Source of the DNA: Ferrimicrobium sp.
GTDB taxonomy: Bacteria > Actinomycetota > Acidimicrobiia > Acidimicrobiales > Acidimicrobiaceae
DNA: 9,820 bases
Direction of reading: 5' to 3'
Assembly (NCBI GenBank): GCA_027365375.1
Contig: DAHXNM010000364.1
Location: 1 to 9,820, forward strand
Under the pieces are notes generated by a model. The model did not search any database. It was given only the letters and a program-made list of their open reading frames with translations, and was not told where the DNA came from. Below are positions 1 through 6,165 of the stretch, piece by piece. Position 1 is the first letter of the stretch. Each line of letters begins with the position of its first letter. Position numbers and translations under genes: made by a program.

Positions 1-240
1 GTAGAAGTGGTGTGTTCGGGGAGAGGTATCGACCTCCTCCGACGAGACACCACACATCTCTCGATCGAACTCAACAACCTTGCAAACCGAGGAATCTCAT
101 TTGTAGCTTGCAACAACTCCCTTCGCCAACGCGCCATTAGCCAGGATGCACTTTTCTCTTATGTGACGATCGTGCCAAGTGCTATCGGTGAGCTCATCAG
201 GGCACAACGCGACGGAAAGGCCTACCTCAAGCTTACCTAG
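1..240 (+). CDS. DsrE/DsrF-like family protein, C-terminal part
   Basis: The reading frame is open from base 1 and stops at TAG 238-240, giving 79 residues of a protein whose N-terminus lies left of the window. The fragment runs VEVVCSGRGIDLL, then a helix, then RGISFVACNNSLR, then IVPSAIGELIRAQRDGKAYLK. This is the usual order in small DsrE/DsrF-like (TusD/YchN fold) proteins: a beta strand with G-x-G-I-D-L-L, a strand ending in a conserved cysteine (C37 of the fragment), and a C-terminal 'VPSGVGELxRxQxxGxAYxK' segment. Members of the fold take part in sulfur transfer or have unknown roles, so no specific job is assigned. An internal ATG at base 7 would not be the true start because the family motif begins upstream of it. 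Family assignment is from remembered motif pattern; the fragment is intact to its natural end. Confidence 0.75.
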   Translation, partial: VEVVCSGRGIDLLRRDTTHLSIELNNLANRGISFVACNNSLRQRAISQDALFSYVTIVPSAIGELIRAQRDGKAYLKLT

Positions 241-306
241 CACCGGAAGTTGAGGACGATCATCGCCTGCACGCACGCACCTGGCTACCATCTATACGGC
301 AATCCT

Positions 307-334
307 GGGTCGCTCTGAGCGAGCTAGCGAGCCC
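307..334 (+). terminator. Weak hairpin downstream of DsrE-like gene
   Basis: GGG (307-309) plus TCGCT (310-314) can pair with AGCGA (326-330) plus CCC (332-334), leaving one bulged G at 331 and an 11-base loop. It lies 67 bases past the stop codon. No T tract follows, so it is at best a possible factor-dependent or processing hairpin. Confidence 0.2.
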
Positions 335-779
335 AATGTGGCGTCCTGGTTCACATGACTCAGAGTTAATGAAGGCATTTCCACGTGTCTCGAGATAGCT
401 AAAACCGGTGACAAATAGCGCGATAGCCTGATTCTCTCACCCAGCTCAAGCAACATAGACGCGTTGTGCACCCAGGCAAGGCGTCTATGTCTGCGTGGCC
501 CATAGGGACCGTTGATCGAACGAGAGCAAAGCCCCGTCTGTAAGGGCTGGGAGGATGTCACATCATGGACTTCGCACTTGGTTCAGATAGAGTGCCATCA
601 CAAGCTTGAGCAGGTTTTGTAAGCTCTAATTGCACTCTTGCGCACGCCGCCTTATCATCCTGTCATCCACTACCGTCGCACCTGCGCGCATCGCCAGTTG
701 CTCGACCTGGATGCTCTCCCCTGGAGCCGAGCAACCACTACGTGATCTTGCTCCTCCAGTTAATTGCCTGACACACAAC

Positions 780-799
780 CGTGGCTCAGCTAGACCACG
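780..799 (-). terminator. Possible terminator hairpin after the ATPase gene
   Basis: CGTGG (780-784) and CCACG (795-799) form a 5-bp stem starting just past the ATPase stop codon when read on the - strand. The - strand sequence after the stem is GGTTGTGTGTC, which is moderately T-rich. The stem is short, so this is a weak call. Confidence 0.25.
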
Positions 800-801
800 T
801 C

Positions 802-2853
802 TCATGAATGGTCGATTATCTGCGCGAGTCCTTCAAGCTCCCATGCATCCTCTAGCACCTGTTCTGCATGGTGGCAGGCCACGCTATGCCCCGTAGCCAC
901 AATCCGCAGCTCTGGGTGATCTACTGAACACTTATCGGTGGCATAGGGGCATCGCGGATGGAACCGACAACCGCTGGGTGGTGATAATGGTGAAGGGAGT
1001 TCGCCAACGATTTGGCCAGCCCTGGCCTTCTCACGTTCGATAGCTGGATCAGGAATTGGCACCGAACGCAACAGTCCACGAGTGTAAGGATGCGCCGGAC
1101 TTGCAAAGACGTCTGACGCACTAGCCAACTCAACCAACTCCCCAAGGTACATAACGCCAATTCTGTCGGCTAAGTAGCTGACGACAGAGAGGTCGTGAGA
1201 GATGAGTGCATAGGTAAGCCGATAACGTGCCTGCAGTCGTCGCATCATGTTGAGGACTTGACTACGAATCGAGACGTCGAGCGCGGAGACGGGCTCATCT
1301 GCCACAACTAGACCTGGTTCAAGCATCAGCGCTCGAGCAAAACCTACTCGCTGTCGCTGCCCGCCTGAAAACTCATGAGGGTAGCGCTCCACCGCAGAAC
1401 GCCTGAGCCCCACCTCATCCAGCAATTCGTACATCCGCGCCTCCTGATCTCGAGAACCACCCATATGCTGTACTTTTACTGGCTCAAGCAGTGCAGGCCC
1501 TATACGCATACGAGGATCTAGCGAGGCGTAAGGATCCTGGAACATGAGCTGAAAATTGCGTCGAAGCTTCCGCATCTCACCAGATGAACGCGCTGAAATA
1601 TCCTCACCCTTATAAAGGATCTGACCAGAAGTTGGCCGTTCCAACCCAACCATCATGCGACCAAGCGTCGACTTTCCACAACCTGACTCACCAACGATGC
1701 CGATGGTCTCACCCTCATAGAGGGTAAGGTCTATGCCGGACACCGCATGCACGCTACCGACTTTTCTTCGTAACGCACCAGCGAATACATCGTACTCCTT
1801 AACTAATCCCTTCAACTCGAGAAGCGGGGTATCTCCAATCGAACGCGCGGCATGCCGATCTTCGGATGCGACTACCGCCGAACGAATTTCATGATCTACC
1901 GGAAACCAACACGCATATCGATGCTCATCGCCAACGAGCGCAGGATCTTCGCTGTGACAGCGCTCTTGTGCGAAACGACAGCGCTCGGCGAAACGACAAC
2001 CTTTGGGAGGATGGGCGAGGTCAGGTGGTAGTCCTGGAATGCTGGCGAGCACCCGTTCGCGATCGTCACCAATGCGAGGAATCGAGGCAAAGAGAGAGAA
2101 CGTATAAGGATGGCGCATTGCTTCGAACAACCGACCAGTCTCGGCGCTCTCAACGACGCGACCGGCATACATGACCATCACCCGATCCGCACGACCGGCA
2201 ACGACTCCGAGATCATGAGTAACCAGGATGAGCCCCATGTTCAAGGTGGACTTAAGTTCATCCAAAAGACTAAGGATCTGCGCCTGAATGGTAACGTCGA
2301 GGGCTGTTGTCGGCTCATCGGCGATCAGTAGTTCTGGAGAGTTAGCCAACGCAATAGCGATCATGACCCGTTGGCGCATTCCACCTGATAGTTGATGGGG
2401 GAAATCGTTGAGTCGTTCCGCAGCAGCTGGGATCTTGACCAAGTCGAGCACCTCAAGCGCTCGTTTACGTGCCATTGCCTTACTCGTCGATTTGTGAATA
2501 ATAAGCGACTCAGCAATCTGCCAACCAATAGTTTTAGAGGGATTAAGGCTGGTCATCGGGTCCTGAAATACGACGCCAATCCTATCGCCTCGCACTGCAC
2601 GCATACGAGCCTCGGAGGCGCCCACGAGCTCCTCACCATCGATCTTGATGCTGCCGCTAGCGATCACACCTCCGGCCGGTAGGAGCCGCACGATCGATAG
2701 CGCCGTCATAGTCTTGCCGCACCCAGACTCCCCCACTACACCAAGGGTCTCGCCGCGCTCTACGGAAAGACCCACGCCGTCTACAGCTCGCACGACTCCT
2801 CGACGCTGACGGATCTCTGTTGAAAGATCAGCGATCTCTAATAGCTTCGACAT
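802..2853 (-). CDS. Fused dipeptide-type ABC transporter ATPase (DppD-DppF)
   Basis: The 683-residue cytoplasmic protein contains two complete nucleotide-binding domains that in most bacteria are separate DppD and DppF (OppD/OppF) chains. Domain 1 has Walker A GESGCGKT (41-48), Q-loop Q97, signature LSGGM (155-159), Walker B LLIADEP (175-181) and switch H213. Domain 2 has Walker A GESGCGKS (388-395), Q439, signature FSGGQ (495-499), Walker B VVADEP (516-521) and H553. Both sites look catalytically intact. Each half ends in the oligopeptide-transporter C-terminal region with four cysteines (C286, C292, C299, C315; C629, C635, C642, C660). In DppD/DppF-type ATPases such cysteines have been linked to an iron-sulfur cluster. 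The ATG is preceded by GGGGAG at good distance. The gene starts 8 bases after the oxidase stop, so the two are one operon. It should power the DppC/DppB-like permeases encoded at 5172-7103. The fused form is also known in mycobacterial DppD. Confidence 0.95.
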   Translation of the reverse strand: MSKLLEIADLSTEIRQRRGVVRAVDGVGLSVERGETLGVVGESGCGKTMTALSIVRLLPAGGVIASGSIKIDGEELVGASEARMRAVRGDRIGVVFQDPMTSLNPSKTIGWQIAESLIIHKSTSKAMARKRALEVLDLVKIPAAAERLNDFPHQLSGGMRQRVMIAIALANSPELLIADEPTTALDVTIQAQILSLLDELKSTLNMGLILVTHDLGVVAGRADRVMVMYAGRVVESAETGRLFEAMRHPYTFSLFASIPRIGDDRERVLASIPGLPPDLAHPPKGCRFAERCRFAQERCHSEDPALVGDEHRYACWFPVDHEIRSAVVASEDRHAARSIGDTPLLELKGLVKEYDVFAGALRRKVGSVHAVSGIDLTLYEGETIGIVGESGCGKSTLGRMMVGLERPTSGQILYKGEDISARSSGEMRKLRRNFQLMFQDPYASLDPRMRIGPALLEPVKVQHMGGSRDQEARMYELLDEVGLRRSAVERYPHEFSGGQRQRVGFARALMLEPGLVVADEPVSALDVSIRSQVLNMMRRLQARYRLTYALISHDLSVVSYLADRIGVMYLGELVELASASDVFASPAHPYTRGLLRSVPIPDPAIEREKARAGQIVGELPSPLSPPSGCRFHPRCPYATDKCSVDHPELRIVATGHSVACHHAEQVLEDAWELEGLAQIIDHS

Positions 2854-2861
2854 CTTCTCCC

Positions 2862-4271
2862 CTATGAATCGAATCCGACACCAAAGCGGTCAAGAGTCCG
2901 CAACCAAAGATTCCGATGTCCACCATGAGCATCGGCTCGCATCAAAGACCGCCTTGTGGCTGCAACCGCAAAAGAGCGCAATGGCTCAGGCGGGAACGGC
3001 ATCGGCTTTGTTCGAACCAGACCGAGATGATCGAACGGTGACCCTTTTGGCTCCATGCGCGCGCACAGAACCTGGGCTGCAAATCGAGTAGCTCCAACAC
3101 CTAGCCCGGTAAACCCGAGGGCATAGTGGACCTTGCCCTGGTGCCGTGACCCAAAGAACATCGAGAATCTTGTAGAGGTATCAATCGCGCCACCCCATGC
3201 ATGGCTAAATCGGATACCCTCTAACATCGGGAAAGTTTCAAAAAAGTGGCGAGCAAGCATCAAATGAGTCTTCGGACGCATTCTGAAGGCGGTACTGACT
3301 CGGGAACCGTAGTGATAGATAGCATCGTAGCCACCCCAAAGAATTCGATTATCACTAGTGAGTCGGTAGTAGTGGAATAGATTGCCGAGATCAGAGAGTC
3401 CCTGGCGCCCGCGCCATCCGATCTCCTCGAGTTGTGACAAAGACAGAGGCTCGGTCATGAGAACGTAGTCGTAGACAGGGACGATAAAACTGGCTACCCT
3501 TGGGAGCAACGGAGGGAACGCGTTGGTCGCAAGGATGACCTTCGCAGCACGCAGGGAGCCACTCTGAGCGGTATTAACCTCGACCATGCCTCCCACATCA
3601 CCCACCCCGGTCACTACAGTTCCCTCATGGATCGTCACCCCGAGCTCGACCGCCACCTGAGCGAGACCCCATGCTAAACGTGCAGGATTGACCAGCGCAG
3701 TGCGATTCTTAGTCCAAAGTCCTCCCTGATAAAGCGGCGATCGCACAAGCTCTTGAACTCCGTTGCGATCGAGCACGCTAGCATCGTGGCCATAACCCCT
3801 AGCGGTCTCCGCGTACTCGTGCAGGCCGTCGAGCTGCCACGGTTCTGTGGCGATATCTAGCGACCCATTTAGCTCGAAATCGCACTCTATCGAATGGCGG
3901 TCAATGAACTCCGCGAGCGCGGTCAAGTTATCGCCACCGAGGCGCTCGAGCTCCTCCATGTCCTCTGGCCATCGACCTAAACCATTATCAAGCCCATGTG
4001 TGAGACTCGCATCTACAAAACCGCCATTACGGCCGCTTGCTCCAAACCCAACCCGGCCACCGTCAACGACAACAATCTCCCACTCGGGAAAGCGTTCCTT
4101 GATGAGAATGGCGCTCCACAACCCAAGAAAGCCCGACCCTACGATGACCAGATCAACATCGCGATGACCACAAAGCGGTGGACCATATATGGGTGGATCA
4201 ACCTCATCAAGCCAATGCACCCCATCTCGAGTCCCAGCTAGAGAGCGAATTGCCTCGCGTTCAATATCCAA
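2862..4271 (-). CDS. FAD-dependent amine/amino-acid oxidase (PuuB/DadA-like)
   Basis: This 469-residue flavoprotein belongs to the DAO superfamily (glycine oxidase/D-amino-acid dehydrogenase group, COG0665-like). It is closest in feel to gamma-glutamylputrescine oxidoreductase PuuB/OrdL. The dinucleotide-binding fold is LVIVGSGFLGLW (41-52, GxGxxG at 45-50), with the acidic residue D70 at the end of strand 2 (IVVVD). GASGRNGGF (77-85) is typical of the PuuB/OrdL branch. ALGFTGLGVG (384-393) is the C-terminal FAD-contacting segment. Members oxidise C-N bonds of amines or amino acids to an imine, releasing aldehyde or keto acid and ammonia; the substrate here is not readable. The start is TTG at 4271-4269, supported by GAGAGGTG a few bases upstream and by the FAD fold starting about 40 residues in; no nearby ATG fits better. 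It is the first clear gene of the unit that continues into the ATPase, which suggests it acts on the imported compound (inference). Confidence 0.9.
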   Translation of the reverse strand: MDIEREAIRSLAGTRDGVHWLDEVDPPIYGPPLCGHRDVDLVIVGSGFLGLWSAILIKERFPEWEIVVVDGGRVGFGASGRNGGFVDASLTHGLDNGLGRWPEDMEELERLGGDNLTALAEFIDRHSIECDFELNGSLDIATEPWQLDGLHEYAETARGYGHDASVLDRNGVQELVRSPLYQGGLWTKNRTALVNPARLAWGLAQVAVELGVTIHEGTVVTGVGDVGGMVEVNTAQSGSLRAAKVILATNAFPPLLPRVASFIVPVYDYVLMTEPLSLSQLEEIGWRGRQGLSDLGNLFHYYRLTSDNRILWGGYDAIYHYGSRVSTAFRMRPKTHLMLARHFFETFPMLEGIRFSHAWGGAIDTSTRFSMFFGSRHQGKVHYALGFTGLGVGATRFAAQVLCARMEPKGSPFDHLGLVRTKPMPFPPEPLRSFAVAATRRSLMRADAHGGHRNLWLRTLDRFGVGFDS

Positions 4272-4875
4272 TTCGCACCTCTCTGGTAAGTAGCGGCTGA
4301 ACTTTCAAGTCGTCCTCCCACCTCATGGCCATGGAGTGTCTAAGCACAACATAGCCCCTACTCGCACCCAAGTTCGGACTCACCGCCAAACTATTTACAG
4401 CCGTGACATCTATCAAACAAGATCCGATTCCTCTAGAGGATGACCTCACTCGCAAGGCAACTCGTTGTGCCCAGATGAGTTCCTTGCAATTGTACCATAC
4501 GTGCACTGTCATCTGTATGCGATCATGGTCGCCCACTCGTTCTTGCGACGGGTATCTGGCAGACGCCAATCTAACGCCGGAGCCTGACCGAACACCTCTA
4601 CGCCACCAAAGCCTGACCAGCCGAGCTAGATCGCAAGCACACCGTGAACCAGATCCATATACATTCGCATTGGCTCGCAGGGAACCTGGATTGTGGCCAA
4701 CGAATGGCTCCCGCCAATACACAAGCCAACGAGTACGCGATATCACTACATGATCAGGAATGAATATCGCTTTTCCACCGTCGACGATCGACAATATCCC
4801 CCCCTCAGGCCTAGCACTGAACCTACTCTCCCGGAAGGCAATCGCATTCGGGGGCAACTTCGCAATCCTTGTCAT
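4261..4875 (-). CDS. Doubtful 204-codon ORF overlapping the oxidase start
   Basis: An uninterrupted frame of 204 codons runs from ATG 4875-4873 to TGA 4263-4261, overlapping the first 11 bases of the oxidase gene. Two facts favour expression: the ATG lies about 12 bases after the predicted start point of the promoter at 4894-4922, and an end-to-start overlap is common in coupled operons. Against it, no clear Shine-Dalgarno precedes the ATG, and the translation is Arg-, Ser- and Val-rich. I see no motif or membrane segment in it and do not recognise a family. Rare codons (AGG, ATA) recur near its start, and the opposite strand is also open over long stretches here, so the openness means little. 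It may simply be leader RNA or decayed sequence. Confidence 0.2.
   Translation of the reverse strand: MTRIAKLPPNAIAFRESRFSARPEGGILSIVDGGKAIFIPDHVVISRTRWLVYWREPFVGHNPGSLRANANVYGSGSRCACDLARLVRLWWRRGVRSGSGVRLASARYPSQERVGDHDRIQMTVHVWYNCKELIWAQRVALRVRSSSRGIGSCLIDVTAVNSLAVSPNLGASRGYVVLRHSMAMRWEDDLKVQPLLTREVRIGY
4392..4420 (-). promoter_or_regulatory. Alternative weak promoter for the oxidase gene
   Basis: Read on the - strand, TTGTTT (4420-4415) and TAAATA (4397-4392) are spaced by exactly 17 bases. The transcript would start near 4385 and have a leader of about 115 bases before the oxidase TTG. The -10 lacks the final T of the consensus, and this element has no second copy in the window. Confidence 0.2.
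4429..4440. repeat. 12-bp perfect palindrome upstream of the oxidase
   Basis: TCCTCTAGAGGA is its own reverse complement. It lies 8 bases upstream of the weak -35 at 4420-4415 and about 160 bases upstream of the oxidase start. It could be a dimeric regulator site, but palindromes of this size also occur by chance. Confidence 0.25.
4489..4497 (-). promoter_or_regulatory. Extended -10-like element
   Basis: The - strand reads TGGTACAAT, an extended -10 (TGn + TACAAT). No good -35 is found at the usual distance. It would give an oxidase leader of about 210 bases. It is listed as a competitor to the conserved promoter further upstream. Confidence 0.18.
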
Positions 4876-4893
4876 CGTACGAACTCTACAAAG

Positions 4894-4931
4894 ACATTAT
4901 TACCATTTAGGCAAAACTGCAACCGAATCCG
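4894..4931 (-). promoter_or_regulatory. Conserved promoter/operator block, copy A (oxidase-ATPase unit)
   Basis: On the - strand the block begins with CGGATTCGGTTGC. The -35 is TTGCAG (4922-4917) and the -10 is TAATGT (4899-4894), separated by exactly 17 bases. It matches copy B at 9654-9691 in 29 of 38 positions with no gaps, including 13 identical bases over the upstream part and -35, and GTAATAA near the -10. Transcription should start near 4887 and run toward the oxidase, leaving a leader of about 615 bases that includes the doubtful 204-codon frame. The conservation of the upstream box suggests a regulator site overlapping the -35 (inference). Confidence 0.55.
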
Positions 4932-5037
4932 AACCAAGATCGAGACTGGCTTAGCTCAGGCGCTCAAGCGCTGGAGGCGACAACCGCGGCAGGACCACAT
5001 ACTCCAAAACTCGGCCCTCCTACCCAAAAAGTTAAAA

Positions 5038-5073
5038 TCAGATGCGGTTCGCGGCTGCATATTGCTGTATCAT
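5038..5073 (+). promoter_or_regulatory. Weak promoter candidate for the permease operon
   Basis: TATCAT (5068-5073) is a reasonable -10. The sequence CAGATGCGGTTCGCGG (5038-5053) upstream resembles the conserved box CGGATTCGGTTGCGG of the other two units if one inserted base is allowed. A proper -35 at 17 bases is not seen (CGGTTC), so the call is tentative. Confidence 0.22.
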
Positions 5074-5100
5074 GACTAGCAACTCAAGGTGAGAGACGAC

Positions 5101-5160
5101 TTAGCACTGCCGAGCTAACGCGTCAAAGCAACCGCTGGGGATGGCCGGTTGAAGGAGGGG
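5101..5160 (+). promoter_or_regulatory. Two-hairpin leader ending in the Shine-Dalgarno of the permease gene
   Basis: TTAGC (5101-5105) pairs with GCTAA (5114-5118), and CAACCG (5129-5134) pairs with CGGTTG (5146-5151). The second stem ends 2 bases before the ribosome binding site GGAGGGG (5154-5160). Hairpins packed against a Shine-Dalgarno are typical of translational control elements. I compared it from memory with SAM, glycine, guanidine, TPP, cobalamin and ZTP riboswitch cores and it matched none. It may be a leader structure without ligand or chance pairing. Confidence 0.3.
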
Positions 5161-5171
5161 CTACGACGGCT

Positions 5172-6065
5172 ATGAAGATTGAACAGTCGAGTGCTGACCC
5201 TGTTGCCATTGACCAAAGGATGGGGGCTCTACGGTCTGCCTTCAGCACGTTCATTGCCAACAAACTAGCGGTCGGCAGTCTCATCATCTTGGTTCTCATC
5301 ATCTTATTCTGCTTCGTTGGACCTCTTGTGTACCACACAAATCAAGTTTCCGCCCAGCTCCTGCTCGAGAATCAGTCGCCATCATCTACCCACATCCTTG
5401 GAACGAGTCCAACTGGGCGTGACGAGCTAGGAAGACTAATGCTCGGAGGACAAAGCACGATTGAACTTGGCCTGGCCGTCGGGGTCCTTGCCTCGGCTTT
5501 TGGCCTAGTATGGGGGACGATTAGTGGCTTTGTTGGCGGCTTAGTCGACTCGGTGATGATGCGAATCGTAGACGCACTCCTCTCGATCCCCTTCCTTTTC
5601 TTCGTAATCTTGCTCGCATCGATCGTTCGACCCACGCTTTGGTTGATCATACTGGTGATATCCGGCGTCAGTTGGCTTTCGACGGCACGACTCGTACGTG
5701 GTGAGACCCTAAGTCTGAAAACTCGCGACTACGTGGTAGCAGCTTCTGGATTCGGCGCTCCTCGCTGGCGACTCATTGCCCGCCACATCATGCCCAATGT
5801 GCTTGGTGTTCTCGTCGTAAACGGAACTCTGAAGGTCGCCGATGCCATTCTTACCTTCGCAGCTCTCGGATACCTAGGGCTCAGCATCCCACCACCTGCA
5901 ACCAACTGGGGAGAGATCCTCGCCGGCGGCGTAAATAACATCTTCGACGGGTACTGGTGGCAACTCTGGCCAGCTGCGGTTCTCATAGTTCTAACGGTGC
6001 TCGCGGTAAACGTTCTAGGTGATGCCCTTCGAGACGTCGTGGAAGCACGCCTAGCCCAACGATAA
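5172..6065 (+). CDS. ABC transporter permease, DppC/OppC type
   Basis: The 297-residue inner-membrane protein is one of the two channel-forming subunits of a peptide/nickel/opine-type importer. A short cytoplasmic N-terminus leads into the first membrane helix (about 32-53). The OppC-type periplasmic segment ILGTSPTGRDELGRLMLGGQSTIELGL follows (75-101, held to under-loop positions), matching the family pattern LGTDxxGRDxxSRxxxG. The cytoplasmic coupling (EAA) loop is YVVAASGFGAPRWR...HIMPN (187-209), and FAALGYLGLSIPPP (229-242) is also typical. About six helices are visible, the last near 264-285. The ATG has GGAGGGG 11 bases upstream, slightly far; the N-terminal length fits the family, so this start is kept. 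It precedes the DppB-like gene, the reverse of the common B-then-C order, and should couple to the double ATPase at 802-2853. Confidence 0.93.
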   Translation: MKIEQSSADPVAIDQRMGALRSAFSTFIANKLAVGSLIILVLIILFCFVGPLVYHTNQVSAQLLLENQSPSSTHILGTSPTGRDELGRLMLGGQSTIELGLAVGVLASAFGLVWGTISGFVGGLVDSVMMRIVDALLSIPFLFFVILLASIVRPTLWLIILVISGVSWLSTARLVRGETLSLKTRDYVVAASGFGAPRWRLIARHIMPNVLGVLVVNGTLKVADAILTFAALGYLGLSIPPPATNWGEILAGGVNNIFDGYWWQLWPAAVLIVLTVLAVNVLGDALRDVVEARLAQR

Positions 6066-6075
6066 AGGATTCGTG

Positions 6076-6165
6076 ATGTCATTACGCCACCGCTACCTTA
6101 GCAACAAAGCTGGACGGCAAACCGACTTCGGCACCCGGACTCGAGTTGGCGAGAGGTTCGCATGA
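6076..6165 (+). CDS. Possible 29-residue small protein between the permease genes
   Basis: The frame starts at ATG 6076, 10 bases after the DppC-like stop codon, with AAAGGA (6065-6069 region) about 6 bases upstream. It ends with TGA at 6163-6165, which overlaps the ATG of the DppB-like gene as ATGA, the classic arrangement for translational coupling. The product begins MSLRHRYLSNK and is basic (seven Arg/Lys in 29 residues, no membrane segment). No family is recognised. It may be a real small protein or a pass-through ORF that carries ribosomes across the 96-base gap and raises translation of the second permease. A permease N-terminal extension is unlikely because it is in another frame and the DppB-like N-terminus is already canonical. 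Confidence 0.4.
   Translation: MSLRHRYLSNKAGRQTDFGTRTRVGERFA

Larger units (their letters stand above)
241..801. other. Intergenic spacer, convergent, no gene recognised
   Basis: This 561-base stretch lies between the + strand DsrE-like gene and the end of the - strand ATPase gene. Short open frames exist on both strands, for example 292-561 on the - strand. Their translations show no recognisable motif, no convincing ribosome binding site and no hydrophobic pattern. Apart from two weak hairpins listed separately I see nothing else here. It may be decayed sequence. Confidence 0.6.
4272..5171. other. Divergent intergenic region of 0.9 kb with regulatory signals
   Basis: This region separates the - strand oxidase-ATPase unit from the + strand permease unit and should hold promoters for both. 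It contains the conserved - strand promoter at 4894-4931, weaker - strand candidates nearer the oxidase, a 12-bp palindrome and a hairpin-rich leader before the permease gene. A 9-base direct repeat AGCCTGACC occurs at 4581-4589 and 4610-4618, 29 bases apart. A GCGCT/AGCGC hairpin sits at 4960-4971. No tRNA is present: TTAGCTCAGG at 4951 resembles a tRNA D-arm, but the rest of the cloverleaf does not follow. Confidence 0.5.

Noticed and set aside
292..561. 89-codon - strand frame in the left spacer.
   Set aside because: No recognisable motif, no clear ribosome binding site, and codon content like background.
630..896. 88-codon + strand frame running into the ATPase gene from the left spacer.
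   Set aside because: Its 3' third is antisense to the ATPase C-terminus and the rest lacks protein-like features.
4429..4440. Palindrome around TCTAGA looked like a cloning-vector polylinker.
   Set aside because: Neighbouring bases do not continue as a polylinker, so vector contamination is not supported.
4948..4990. TTAGCTCAGG at 4951 and TTAGCTCAA near 7149 look like a tRNA D-arm.
   Set aside because: Neither is followed by a paired D-stem, anticodon arm or a GGTTCGA T-loop at the right distance.
4403..5079. Two + strand frames (4403-4753 and 4693-5079) in the divergent spacer.
   Set aside because: They overlap each other and the conserved - strand promoter, lack Shine-Dalgarno sites, and show no family features.
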